NCBI GenBank assembly: GCA_050245975.1
Contig: JBFWWW010000007.1
Span: 1-42,326 of the forward strand
Reading direction: 5' to 3'
DNA from: JBFWWW01 sp050245975
Lineage (GTDB): Bacteria > Pseudomonadota > Alphaproteobacteria > Rhizobiales > Hyphomicrobiaceae
Length of the DNA stretch: 42,326 nucleotides
This document shows, in pieces, positions 26,263 to 35,114 of the stretch. A program made the position numbers and the translations under genes. Each line of letters begins with the position of its first letter. Positions within the stretch are counted from its first letter, which is position 1. Below the pieces are notes generated by a model. The model made no database searches. It had not been told where the DNA came from and saw nothing but the letters and a program-made list of their open reading frames with translations.

Positions 26263-27603
26263 ATGAAAAGCATTAGAATAGGTTCAGGCGCTGGTTACTC
26301 CGGCGATCGCATCGAGCCTGCGCGCGAACTGGCAGAACAGGGCAACCTGGATTTTCTCGTCTTCGAATGCCTTGCCGAGCGAACGATCGCTCTCGCCCAG
26401 GAAGCAAAGCTGCGGGACCCGGAAGCCGGGTTCGATCCTCTTCTTGTTGCCCGGATGGAAGCCGTTCTGCCGACGTGCAAGCAGCGTCGCGTTCGCATCA
26501 TCACGAACATGGGCGCCGCCAATCCCCTTGCGGCCGCACGTGCGACGGCTGGCGTCGCCCGCCGTCTCGGGCTCTCCGGCCTCAAGATAGCGGCCGTGAC
26601 AGGCGACGACGTCATTGACGTCCTCGACCGCAACGCCAGCAAACTGTTGGAACGCCCTGGAACGGTCGCTTCGCTGGGGGATACGGTAACGTCGGCAAAT
26701 GCGTATCTCGGCATCGACGGTATTGCGGCTGCACTCGATGGCGGTGCGGACGTGGTCATCACCGGGCGCGTCAGCGATCCCGCGCTGTTCCTGGCGCCCA
26801 TTGCACAGTCCTTCGATTGGCCGCGCGACGATTGGAATCTGCTGGGCCAGGGCACATTGATCGGACATCTGCTGGAGTGCGCGGGCCAGGTGACGGGCGG
26901 CTATTTTGCCGATCCGGGTCGCAAGGATATACCCGATCTTGCGCGCCTCGGATTTCCACTTGCCGAGGTGCAGCCTGATGGATCTGTGGTTCTCACCAAG
27001 GTAGCGGGTTCGGGCGGGCGCATCACGCTTGCCACGTGCAAGGAGCAACTCATGTACGAGGTGCTCGATCCTGCCGCCTATCTGCAACCCGACGTCGTGG
27101 CCGACTTCACGCAAGCCGATCTGACGGAAATTGGTCCGGATCGCATTGCTGTGAGCGGCGGCCGCGGTCGGAGGCGTCCCGACACGCTCAAGGTGTCGGT
27201 AGGCTATCGCGACAGCTATGTCGGCGAGGGACAGATTTCCTATGCCGGTTCTGGAGCCGCCGACCGTGCCCGGTTGGCGCTCGATATTGTCGCTCAGCGT
27301 CTCGAGATCGTCGGCGTACCCATGCTCGAATCGCGCTTCGAGCTGATCGGTGTCGATGCGGTCAACAAGACGATGGGTGGCAAGGCCAATGCGGCTGCGC
27401 CAGAAGCGCGCGCTCGCGTTGTTGCGCGCACCGCCTCTCTGCAGGATGCGATCCGTGTCGGCAATGAGGTCGAGACGCTTTATACCAATGGTCCCGCAGG
27501 CGGCGGCGGCGTTACCAAGTCGGCGCGGCAGGTGATCGCCGTCGTGTCGACACTCGTGCCACGCGAACTGCCGCGTCCCGTGGTCAGCTACGAGGTGGCG
27601 TGA
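26263..27603 (+). CDS. AtuA-like acyclic terpene utilization family protein (DUF1446)
   Basis: A 446-residue protein of the AtuA/DUF1446 family, linked to catabolism of acyclic terpenes and branched acyl compounds though its biochemistry is not established. The N-terminal IRIGSGAGYSGDRIEPARELAE, the FLVFECLAERTI segment, ITGRVSDPALFLAP and HLLECAGQVTGGYFADPG are characteristic. It starts at ATG 26263 and overlaps the downstream companion gene (TGATG). It is divergent from the flavoprotein operon, with 109 nt between. No acyl-CoA carboxylase or dehydrogenase genes flank it, so the substrate is open. Confidence 0.85.
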   Translation: MKSIRIGSGAGYSGDRIEPARELAEQGNLDFLVFECLAERTIALAQEAKLRDPEAGFDPLLVARMEAVLPTCKQRRVRIITNMGAANPLAAARATAGVARRLGLSGLKIAAVTGDDVIDVLDRNASKLLERPGTVASLGDTVTSANAYLGIDGIAAALDGGADVVITGRVSDPALFLAPIAQSFDWPRDDWNLLGQGTLIGHLLECAGQVTGGYFADPGRKDIPDLARLGFPLAEVQPDGSVVLTKVAGSGGRITLATCKEQLMYEVLDPAAYLQPDVVADFTQADLTEIGPDRIAVSGGRGRRRPDTLKVSVGYRDSYVGEGQISYAGSGAADRARLALDIVAQRLEIVGVPMLESRFELIGVDAVNKTMGGKANAAAPEARARVVARTASLQDAIRVGNEVETLYTNGPAGGGGVTKSARQVIAVVSTLVPRELPRPVVSYEVA

Positions 27604-27932
27604 TGAAGCTGCATCAACTGGCGCACGCGCGCGCAGGCGACAAGGGCGATACCTCGCAGATTTCCGTCATCATGTACGATGCGCGCGACTATGCGTATGT
27701 CGCGCGCCACCTCACTGTCGAGCGCGTGCAAAGCCATTTCGCAGCGACGGCGCGCGGGCCCGTGACGCGGTATGAATTGCCTCGGCTCGGGATATTGAAT
27801 TTCGTGCTGGAGCAGGCGCTCGCGACGGGTGTGACGCGTTCGCTCGCGCTCGATGCGCATGGGAAATGCCTGAGCTCCGTGCTGCTCGATATCGAATTGC
27901 CGGATCGCGATGAAACGACAGCTCCGGCCTAG
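27603..27932 (+). CDS. AtuA-associated small protein
   Basis: A 109-residue protein resembling the C-terminal domain found on longer AtuA proteins (LHQLAHARAGDKGDTSQIS, then YELPRLGILNFVLEQAL). It probably works with the upstream gene, and the split arrangement replaces the fused form. ATG 27603 lies in the overlap with the atuA-like stop; GTG 27600 is also in frame. Its stop codon overlaps the stop of the convergent hydrolase in a CTAG. Confidence 0.82.
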   Translation: MKLHQLAHARAGDKGDTSQISVIMYDARDYAYVARHLTVERVQSHFAATARGPVTRYELPRLGILNFVLEQALATGVTRSLALDAHGKCLSSVLLDIELPDRDETTAPA

Positions 27933-28792
27933 TTTTTGAAGAAGGCCAGCAGACGATCGCGCAGCAGGTCCGGCGCTTCCTCGGGAATGAAGTGGCCGCA
28001 TGCCGGTACGATGCCGCCTTCGACATTGGTGGCGACGCGACGCAGCGATTCCTCCGGCTCCCGCCCCCGTCCGCGGCCGTGCGGATAGCTCACGGCGCCA
28101 CCGAGCGCCAACACGGGCATCGGCAGCTTCAATCGGGCAATGATTTCGCGGTTGTCGGCGGCGTCCTGGGGAATAGCACGATAGTAGGCGAAGCCCGCGC
28201 GGAGTGCGCCCGGTTGGCGGTAGGTGCGCAGGTATTCGGCGAGGTCGTCCGGCCCAATCGCGTCGTGGCGGAACGCGAAGGTGCGATAGAACCAGCCGAG
28301 ATAGGTTTCCTCGCGCCCTTGTATCAGAGCCTCGGGCAGGTCGGGCGTCATGTGGAACTGGTGGTGCCAGCGCCGTCCGCCCTCGGAGAAGTCACCGCCG
28401 CAGCCCGGAATTACGACATCGAGTATGACGAGCCGGCGCACGGCCTCCGGGCGCGCTGCCGCCAGCGCATAGGCCGTGGGGCCGCCCCAATCGTGTCCGA
28501 CGAGCAGAAACCGATCATGTCCGAGCTTGCCGTGCACAAGCCGCCATATGTCCTCCGCGACGGTCTTCTTGTCGTACCCGCTCAGTGGCCGCGAGCTGTC
28601 GCCAAGTCCGCGCAGGTCCGGAGCTATAACGGTATGGCTTCGCGCGAGGGCCGGTATGACATGGCGCCATTCCCACCATGTTTGCGGCCAGCCGTGCAGC
28701 AGAACGACCGGCGGGCCGCTGCCGGCTGTCACATAGTGCAGCACGACCTCGCCAAGCTCTGCATAATGGTGCGTAACGTCCGGTCCGGGCAT
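27929..28792 (-). CDS. Alpha/beta hydrolase, epoxide hydrolase/haloalkane dehalogenase-like
   Basis: A 287-residue cytosolic alpha/beta hydrolase. It has the oxyanion-hole HGWPQTWWEWR near residue 34, the nucleophile elbow VGHDWGGP with Asp as nucleophile (not Ser), a cap domain in the middle, and the catalytic His in ACGHFIPEEAP. An Asp nucleophile points to soluble epoxide hydrolase or dehalogenase rather than esterase activity. The residue run SYPHGRGRGRE near the third strand is unusually Arg/Gly-rich. ATG 28792 has GAGGA six nt upstream. It may join the terpene-type catabolism of the neighbouring AtuA pair, an inference from position only. Confidence 0.87.
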   Translation of the reverse strand: MPGPDVTHHYAELGEVVLHYVTAGSGPPVVLLHGWPQTWWEWRHVIPALARSHTVIAPDLRGLGDSSRPLSGYDKKTVAEDIWRLVHGKLGHDRFLLVGHDWGGPTAYALAAARPEAVRRLVILDVVIPGCGGDFSEGGRRWHHQFHMTPDLPEALIQGREETYLGWFYRTFAFRHDAIGPDDLAEYLRTYRQPGALRAGFAYYRAIPQDAADNREIIARLKLPMPVLALGGAVSYPHGRGRGREPEESLRRVATNVEGGIVPACGHFIPEEAPDLLRDRLLAFFKN

Positions 28793-28905
28793 GTGCGGTC
28801 CTCGCAAAAATCGACTGACATCCTATCTCCACCCCCCGCGCCAATTTGACAAGCGTGCGCCGGGATGCACGTTTGGACGTGCGCAGCGACGGTCCGGGAG
28901 GCGAA

Positions 28906-29286
28906 ATGGCGCGACGGTGTTCCTTCTTGGCGGCGGCCGCGGCCGTTTTGGCGCTGGCCGGAACCACACGGGCGCAGGCAGCCGAGATCGTGCGCCCGGG
29001 CATCCATGTGGCCTGCAAGTCGCATGATATCCTCGCGCGCCTCCAGAGGCTGGATGGCGGCCGGCGATCAGGTTCCCACGACAGGCTTCTGCACAGCAAC
29101 CTGCTCGACGGCCGGTGTGTGCAACTCCCGCCGGGCGACGAGGTGCGCGTTCTGGGCGAGGACTGGCGGCGCGGACTCGTGCGCGTCTACCGCGTCGGGG
29201 ATGCCGGCATCTGGTGGACCGCCATGCCGGCCATCTGGAAGGACGAAGAGGTCGCCGTGCGCGCCAGGGCGGCGCGCCGGCGTTGA
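28906..29286 (+). CDS. Small exported protein of unknown function
   Basis: A 126-residue protein with a signal peptide (MARRCSFLAAAAAVLALAG, cleaved near AQA-AEI). The mature domain has two Cys (VACKSHD and GRCVQLPPGDEV) and a C-terminal part VRVLGEDWRRGLVRVYRVGD followed by WWTAM. It may be SH3-like (short beta strands, GDEVRVL). I recognise no family. GGGAGG precedes ATG 28906. It converges on the diguanylate cyclase gene with 6 nt between. Confidence 0.65.
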   Translation: MARRCSFLAAAAAVLALAGTTRAQAAEIVRPGIHVACKSHDILARLQRLDGGRRSGSHDRLLHSNLLDGRCVQLPPGDEVRVLGEDWRRGLVRVYRVGDAGIWWTAMPAIWKDEEVAVRARAARRR

Positions 29287-29292
29287 TCTTTT

Positions 29293-30420
29293 TCAGGCGG
29301 CGAGCGAACGCTCGATGGCGATGCGGTTGCGGCCGTTGCGCTTGGCATCGTAGAGCTTCTGGTCGGCCCGCTCGATCAGCGAAACGGGATTGTCGGCGTC
29401 ATTGAGCTGCGCGATGCCGAACGACGCGGTCAGCTTTCCGACCGGCTGGCCGGTTCTCCCCACGGTCCAGGACGCCGTCTCGAGCTGGCTGCGGATCTGC
29501 TCGGTCAGGTGATAGGCGTTGCCCATCGCCGTCTGCGGCAGCACGATGGCGAACTCCTCGCCGCCGTAGCGTGCGACGCGATCGCGACCCTTGACGTTCT
29601 TCAGCATCAGGTCGGCGAAGCGCTTCAGAATTTCATCGCCGGCCGCATGGCCGAGCTTGTCGTTGATCTTCTTGAAGTCGTCGAGATCGCCCATGACGAG
29701 GCACAGCGCGGTCTTGTCGGCGTGCGCCTCCTCGATGGCCTTGGCAAGCACGACATCGAGATGCCGGCGGTTGCCGAGCGACGTCAGCGGGTCGCGCAGC
29801 GCGGCCTCCTCGGCGACGGTCAGGCTCGAGCGAAGCTGCTCGATCTGGGACTGCGACTGCTCGAGATTGACGCGCAGCGCGCTCGAATCGCGGCGCATCC
29901 GGTCGTTCTCTTCCATCAGCAGGCGGACGATGGTCCAGACCTGGTCGGGCTTGGGCAGATGGCTCAGCGTCTGCTGAGCCTCGGCCAGCGTGCGTGCATA
30001 GCGGTTGTTGGATTCCAGGAAGCCGCGAACGAGCTTCAGGACGTGGCTCAGTTCCTGCTTGAGCTGCAATTCGGTGCGCTGGGGGGCGGACGTATGCGAT
30101 GGCGCTGCTTCCAGCACCATTTCCGCGGCCGGTTGAGGCTCCGACGATCGATACTGCCGCCAGGCGACGATCGCAGCGCCGACCGCAACCAGGGCGAGGA
30201 TCGAAAGCCCGGTCGTCGTAAAGACCGGCGCCAGCAGGAAAGCAAAGCCTTGCGCGGCTGCAGCGAGGAGTTGTCCGAGGTCTGTCGCCAGCGTGGCCAG
30301 GGAGCCGACTGCGACGGCCCAGACAAGCCCGCCCACGAAAACTGTGGAGGCGATGCCGCCAAAAAACGACAGGAGCAAAGGTGCCGCCGGCAATGGCGAC
30401 AGCTTCTCAACAGCGCGCAT
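29293..30420 (-). CDS. Membrane-anchored diguanylate cyclase (GGEEF)
   Basis: Synthesises cyclic di-GMP from two GTP. The 375-residue product has two N-terminal membrane segments (residues about 12-50 and 65-90), a coiled region (about 115-210) and a C-terminal GGDEF domain. The GGDEF domain shows RDPLTSLGNRR, GDLDDFKKINDKLGHAAGD and the active GGEEF. The I-site five residues before GGEEF reads KGRD instead of RxxD, so product inhibition may be weak. ATG 30420 has AGGGGG upstream at proper spacing; ATG 30444 would add 8 residues. No sensor domain is recognised. Confidence 0.9.
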   Translation of the reverse strand: MRAVEKLSPLPAAPLLLSFFGGIASTVFVGGLVWAVAVGSLATLATDLGQLLAAAAQGFAFLLAPVFTTTGLSILALVAVGAAIVAWRQYRSSEPQPAAEMVLEAAPSHTSAPQRTELQLKQELSHVLKLVRGFLESNNRYARTLAEAQQTLSHLPKPDQVWTIVRLLMEENDRMRRDSSALRVNLEQSQSQIEQLRSSLTVAEEAALRDPLTSLGNRRHLDVVLAKAIEEAHADKTALCLVMGDLDDFKKINDKLGHAAGDEILKRFADLMLKNVKGRDRVARYGGEEFAIVLPQTAMGNAYHLTEQIRSQLETASWTVGRTGQPVGKLTASFGIAQLNDADNPVSLIERADQKLYDAKRNGRNRIAIERSLAA

Positions 30421-30876
30421 AAAATTTCGCCCCCTGTACCCCATACTTCAGTCAGGCACGACAACCCCGAACCGCGCGCGGCGCCAATGCCGAGCGCAGA
30501 CAATTCGCACCATCGCAGAGCCAGTCTGCGCGACAGGCGCTCAAATTCGGTTAACGGGCAAAGCAGGTAGGACTGTTCCGGCAAATTTTTTCCGGCCGGA
30601 CGACCTCCCCGGACGACGGGCGGCCCGGGCGGCGAGGCTGGGGCGACCGGCGATCCGTTCGTATACGATTTGGAAGGACTGTCGGTCGCAGCGCGAGTGG
30701 TCGGGAGCAGGGAGGTATGTCGCATCGTCGGTCGCGCCGGGCGCGACATCTCGTTCTCGGCGCCCCGCCCGGGTCGGTCTGGACGGAAGCGATTGGCCGT
30801 GTGGTTGGCCCGTCCGGCTCCAGCCGCCTCCAAATCCTTGCCTTTGCGTTGAAATCCCAGTAACCACGGCCTCGGC
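30421..30876. other. 456-nt region between diguanylate cyclase and tRNA-Lys
   Basis: No gene is supported. It holds the diguanylate cyclase upstream region, a long GC-rich stretch with several overlapping open frames but no protein-like one, and the tRNA promoter at its right end. Confidence 0.55.
30838..30866 (+). promoter_or_regulatory. Candidate tRNA-Lys promoter
   Basis: TTGCCT (30838-30843), a 17-nt spacer and TAACCA (30861-30866) end 10 nt before the tRNA. Confidence 0.35.
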
Positions 30877-30951
30877 GGGCCCGTAGCTCAGCGGTAGAGC
30901 ATCTGACTTTTAATCAGAGGGTCGATGGTTCGAACCCATCCGGGCTCACCA
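30877..30951 (+). tRNA. tRNA-Lys (anticodon UUU)
   Basis: A complete cloverleaf of 75 nt with encoded CCA. Acceptor GGGCCCG pairs with CGGGCTC (one G-U), the D arm is GCTCAGCGGTAGAGC, and the anticodon stem CTGA/TCAG encloses loop CTTTTAA with anticodon TTT. The T arm is ATGGTTCGAACCCAT. It reads AAA and AAG. No integrase or attachment-site repeat is visible nearby. Confidence 0.97.
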
Positions 30952-31029
30952 CATGTGGCCTCCCGTGACCATCGGGGCGGACGCGGTGGTCATGGACCAG
31001 CGCCCCGCGGCACTTGAGGCGTCAGCCGC

Positions 31030-32594
31030 TCACGCACTCGGCGCAAGGCAAGACATGCGCGCGATCTCGCGTGCCAATTGCTGTTCGGTGAACGGTTTGG
31101 AAAGCCTGGGAAGGGTTTTCGCCGTGCCCTCATCGATTTCGGCGTAGCCGGTGGTGAGCACAACGGGGACGCGAGGCCATTCCGTCCGCATGACGTCGGC
31201 CAATTGCGTCCCCGTCATTTCGGGCATGGCCTGGTCGGTGATCACGAGGTCGATTTCGGGTTCCTCGCGCAGGAATTGCAGCGCCTGCCTGGCTGACGAC
31301 GCCGCGAATGCGGTGTGGCCCATATCCTCGAGCATCGCGACGGTATTGGTGAGGATCAGGAAATCGTCGTCGACCGCGATAATTCGCAGATTTCCCGGCT
31401 CCGGCTGGTCCGGCTCCGGCGTTGCCCGGGCAAGTGCCGCCGCTGATTGCTTCTCGCCCGCCGGGAACCAGATCTCGGCCGTCGTGCCTTCGTTCAGGCG
31501 GCTCTTCAGCCTGAACATGCCGCCGCTCTGGTCGGCAAGTCCATCCACCATCGACAATCCGAGCCCGGTTCCCTTTCCGACCCCCTTGGTCGTGAAAAAC
31601 GGTTCGGTTGCCTTTTCAAGGGCGCCTCGTCCATGCCCGCCCCGGTATCGGTGACCGACAGGAACACGTAGCGCCCCGGTTTGAGGCCATTCACCGGCTT
31701 ATCGGGTTCGACCTCCGCTTCGCGCGCGGCGATGATGATGCTGCCTGTGCCCGACATTGCGTCGCGTGCGTTGACCGCGAGATTGAGCAACGCCATCTCG
31801 AGCTGGTTCGCATCGGCCATGACGGGGCGCAGGTGCAACGGAAAACGGGTCTCGAGCTGAATGGTCGGGCCGAGCGCCCGCTGCAACAGATCGGCCATGC
31901 CTCGAACGAGGTCGGGCACATCGATGGCGCGGATGTCGAGGTCCTGCCGCCGTGCGAACGCCAGCATCCGCCGCGTCAATGCCTCTCCGCGCTTGGCTGC
32001 CGACAGCGCATTGTCCAAGAGAGCGCTCAGTCGCTCGTCGGCCGGCAGGCGCTTGCGCATGAGCTCCAGGCTGCTGGTGATCGCCATGAGCAAGTTGTTG
32101 AAGTCATGCGCGACGCCACCGGTCAGCCGCCCGATCGCTTCCTGCTTTTGGGACTGGAACAGCGCTTCGCGGGCCATCTCGAGCTTCTTCTGGCTTTCCC
32201 GCCGCTCCGTCAGGTCCCGCGTGATCTTGGCAAAGCCGATGAGCTGACCGCCCGGTCCGCGGATGGGATCGATGATCACATAGGCCCAGAAGCGACTGCC
32301 GTCCTTGCGGACGCGCCAGCCCTCGGCCTCGAACTTGCCCTCGCTCGCGGCGATCTCCAAGGCGCGGGCCGGCAATCCGACGCTGCGGTCTTCGTCGGTA
32401 TAGAAGCGTGAGAAATGCTGGCCGATGATCTCGCTGGCCTTGTATTGCTTGAAGCGCTCCGCGCCGGGGTTCCAGCTGCTGATCAACCCGTTGGGGTCCA
32501 GCATATAGACGGCATAGTCGGTGATGGCTTCGACCAGGAGGCGGTAGCGGCCTTCCTCCGTAAGAGATGCCGCCGTTCTGTCAGTCTCGTTCAT
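31030..32594 (-). pseudogene. PAS-histidine kinase-receiver hybrid, split by a one-base frameshift
   Basis: The upstream part (32594 to about 31622) encodes a PAS domain (YRLLVEAITDYAVYMLDPNG, ending ITRDLTERR), a histidine phospho-acceptor region (GGVAHDFNNLL) and an ATPase domain (N-box LLNLAVNARDAM, then TDTGAGMDEA). After GAGMDEA the frame is lost: the continuation EKATEPFFTTKGVGKGTG and a full receiver domain (VDDDFLIL, ITDQAMPEMTG, LSKPF) lie in the -1 frame. One base is missing near 31620-31626, where DEATLEKATEPFF is expected. Restored, it would be about 521 residues. The rest is intact, so it is either a recent mutation or a sequence error. ATG 32594 (MNETDRTAA) has GAGGAA upstream. 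As read, the kinase ends in a nonsense tail and the receiver might start at an internal ATG near 31557. Confidence 0.85.
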
Positions 32595-32806
32595 ATGTTC
32601 CTCGGGGAGGCCCGATCCAGCAAACTCGCAAGGACGGCCGTGGTTCCGGGCTGCGTCAAATTCTGCATCCCCCGGGCGGGGATGCCCTTTAATGCGCCAT
32701 TGCCGGCCGTCGCGGACCGCGTGACCTCCCGAGCGGCGATGCCCGACGGATGCCAGGTGGGTGCCAGACGGGTGTCCGGGGCCAGCGATGCAGGCCTCGC
32801 GCGCGG

Positions 32807-33493
32807 CTAGCCGGACCCGTCCCACGTTTCAAGGACGGTCCGCGGATCGGGCCGTCCTTTGGGTCGCATGGGTTTGGCCGGCGTGCCGATGCTGATGAAG
32901 CCAACGATCCTTTCGTGCGGAGCAATTCCCAGAAGCGCGCGCAGGCGGTCGTGGCGCGACCGGCTGCCGCTCAGCATGATCGCGCCGTAGCCGAGGCTTT
33001 GACAGGCGAGAAGGACCGCATAGATCGCGGCGCCTGCCGACATGTACTGCTCCTCGGTGGGGACTTTCGCATTGTCCGGCGTGAGGCGGACGACCACGGC
33101 CAGCAGGCACGGCGCGCGCATCGTCTTCTTCCAGGTGCGCTCGAGTTCGTCCTGGCTCGTCTGCGGATCGTGCCCGCGTTTGATGGCGACGAACGTGTCG
33201 GCGAGCTTCTCGCGCCCGCGTCCCTTGACATGGATGAACCGAAACGGGCGCAGTCCCTCGTGATCGGGTGCCGTGAGCGCGGCTGCGACCAGCGCCTCGA
33301 GCTCGGCCTGCGTCGGTCCGGGATCGACGAGGCCCTTCGGGGCCGTGGACGAGCGGTTGAGGATGCCTTGCAGGGCCGGGGGAAGGTCCTGCAGGCGCTC
33401 GCCCGCAGGCTCGTTCGCGGGCCCGGCGACGGCATGTCTTGGGTTTTCGTCGCGGGTCACGCGCACCGTCCGATTGCCATCGATATTTCCCAT
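32807..33493 (-). CDS. Nitroreductase family protein (YdjA-like)
   Basis: A 228-residue FMN-dependent nitroreductase-fold protein. Visible are LNRSSTAPKGLVDPGPT near residue 45, APDHEGLRPFRFIHVKG, and the late LACQSLGYGAIMLSGS and GFISIGTPA. APDH-x-RP-x-RF resembles YdjA-type short nitroreductases. The first 40 residues are an extension without family match, so the true start may be later. It lies 54 nt downstream of selD on the same strand and could be co-transcribed; a selenium link is only positional. Confidence 0.85.
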   Translation of the reverse strand: MGNIDGNRTVRVTRDENPRHAVAGPANEPAGERLQDLPPALQGILNRSSTAPKGLVDPGPTQAELEALVAAALTAPDHEGLRPFRFIHVKGRGREKLADTFVAIKRGHDPQTSQDELERTWKKTMRAPCLLAVVVRLTPDNAKVPTEEQYMSAGAAIYAVLLACQSLGYGAIMLSGSRSRHDRLRALLGIAPHERIVGFISIGTPAKPMRPKGRPDPRTVLETWDGSG

Positions 33494-33547
33494 GTCGGTA
33501 CCGCAGCAGAATATTACGTCACCGCCGGAAATTCGTGCGGCAGAGTG

Positions 33548-34597
33548 TCAGGCGACCACCCGTATGCCGGCCCCGGCCGGCTCGACTTTGCCGATCACGC
33601 GTGCCGAGGCATAGCCGGACTCGCGGATCGTCTGCGCGATGACCTCGGCGCGGCCGGGCGTGCAGGCGACGAGCAAACCGCCGGACGTTTGCGGATCGGT
33701 CAGCAGCGCGCGCTGCCAGTCCGGGAACGCCTGCGGCAGGACGACGCCTTCGCCGTAGCTGGCCCAGTTGCGGTTTGACGCACCGGTGACGTATCCCTCG
33801 CGCGCCAGCTTTTCCGCGCGCGCGAGCAGGGGCACGTCGCTCGCCCGGATCGTGATCGCCCGCTGCGCGGCGCGCGCCATCTCCATGGCATGCCCCAGGA
33901 GACCGAAACCGGTGACGTCGGTGATGGCATGAACGTCCTGGTCTTTCGCCAGGTCGGCACCGATCCTGTTGAGCAGCGTGGTCGTCGCGATCATTTCCGC
34001 ATAGCCGTCCGGGTCCAGCGCGCCCTTCTTGATCGCGGCCGAATAGATGCCGACGCCGATCGGTTTGGTGAGAATAAGGGCGTCGCCGGCTTTCGCATCG
34101 CCATTGCGACGCACGTGCTCGGGACGGCACGTGCCGATCACGGCCAGCCCGTAAACGGGTTCAGGGCAGTCGATCGAGTGTCCGCCGGCAACCGGTATGC
34201 CGGCCAAAGCGCAAACGCTGGCGCCGCCCCTGAGGATCTGCTGCACCGTCTCGGTCGCGATCTTGTCGACCGGCATGCCGAGGATCGCCAGTGCCAGGAT
34301 CGGCTTGCCGCCCATCGCATAGACGTCGGAGATAGCATTCGTCGCAGCGATGCGGCCGAAGTCGAACGGATCGTCGACCATCGGCATGAAGAAGTCCGTC
34401 GTCGCTATGATGCAGGTGTTTTCGTCGAGCTGCCAGACGGCCGCGTCGTCGGCGGTCTCGTTGCCGACCAGCAGCTGCGCGTAGGGTCCGGTTGCCGGCT
34501 GGTCGGCGAGAAGCTTTTGCAGGACGGCGGGCGCGAGCTTGCAGCCGCAGCCTCCGCCATGGGCCAGGCTTGTGAGGCGGACCTGTGGAATGTTCAT
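33548..34597 (-). CDS. selD: Selenide, water dikinase
   Basis: SelD makes selenophosphate from selenide and ATP, the selenium donor for Sec-tRNA synthesis. The 349-residue product has the Gly-rich N-terminus HGGGCGCKLAP with Cys17 and Lys20, matching the catalytic pair of E. coli SelD; the enzyme itself uses Cys, not Sec. Further motifs are TDFFMPMVDDPFDFGRIAA, SDVYAMGGKP, GGHSIDCPEPVYGLAV and ITDVTGFGLLGHAMEMA. It is divergent from the fdn operon, whose FdnG needs Sec. Confidence 0.97.
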   Translation of the reverse strand: MNIPQVRLTSLAHGGGCGCKLAPAVLQKLLADQPATGPYAQLLVGNETADDAAVWQLDENTCIIATTDFFMPMVDDPFDFGRIAATNAISDVYAMGGKPILALAILGMPVDKIATETVQQILRGGASVCALAGIPVAGGHSIDCPEPVYGLAVIGTCRPEHVRRNGDAKAGDALILTKPIGVGIYSAAIKKGALDPDGYAEMIATTTLLNRIGADLAKDQDVHAITDVTGFGLLGHAMEMARAAQRAITIRASDVPLLARAEKLAREGYVTGASNRNWASYGEGVVLPQAFPDWQRALLTDPQTSGGLLVACTPGRAEVIAQTIRESGYASARVIGKVEPAGAGIRVVA

Positions 34598-35114
34598 CCG
34601 CGTGCTCCTTCCGCGCCGGAGGCGAGCGCTCTCCGGACTGATTGCCTACGATGTCCTCCGCGCCGGCGTTGCGGCGCGCGGCATGCGAAGTTCCCTGCCC
34701 GCAACGCTGCCGCCGGTTGTTATACTAAAGTCTAAGAAATCCTCCGCACCAAGAATTTGTCCGTTGCGCTCGGATCTCGCCGAGAGTGGTCGTTCGCGAT
34801 CGGCGCGTCAACGTGTCGATCGGAACCCATCGCCATTGTGTTTCCGCGATCCGCGATCGGGTCACATTCTCTTGATCCGCGGCCGGTCTACGGCGATCGC
34901 TGCGCCGAATCGCGATGTCGTGCGCGCAGTCGCGCGGGCCGATTTTTCCGTCGCCGCGTCGACCTTTTTTCATGCAGCAGCGCTCGATCGGGACGGCTCG
35001 CGTCCGACGCCGACGATACTGCGCCGCAAATTGACTTACTTTTGAACTGGTCTAATTTGAAGTCACGATCCACCGATGGGACGCATCGAGTGCAGGGATC
35101 GTCGGGAGGTGCAC
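34598..35114. other. 517-nt divergent region between selD and fdnG
   Basis: No protein gene or tRNA is supported, and selC is not here. The left part has GTTATACTA at about 34718-34726, usable as a -10 on either strand. The middle (34795-34920) is unusually rich in GATC and CGATCG-type steps. The right end holds a promoter-like pair at 35031-35058. Confidence 0.55.
35031..35058 (+). promoter_or_regulatory. Candidate fdn operon promoter
   Basis: TTGACT (35031-35036) and TAATTT (35053-35058) are 16 nt apart in a locally AT-rich stretch, about 55 nt before the fdnG start. Confidence 0.45.

Noticed and set aside
30949..30958. CCACATGTGG palindrome at the tRNA-Lys 3' end as an attachment site
   Set aside because: No integrase, no downstream repeat of the tRNA end and no foreign gene block are present.
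31600..31640. Programmed -1 frameshifting in the hybrid kinase
   Set aside because: The site lacks a classical heptamer and no strong downstream structure is evident; a mutation or sequence error is simpler.
35045..35085. Possible tRNA-Sec (selC) on the minus strand, with an anticodon-loop-like CTTCAAA
   Set aside because: The flanking stem pairs poorly (mismatch and G-T), and no acceptor stem, long variable arm or GGTTCGA T loop surrounds it.
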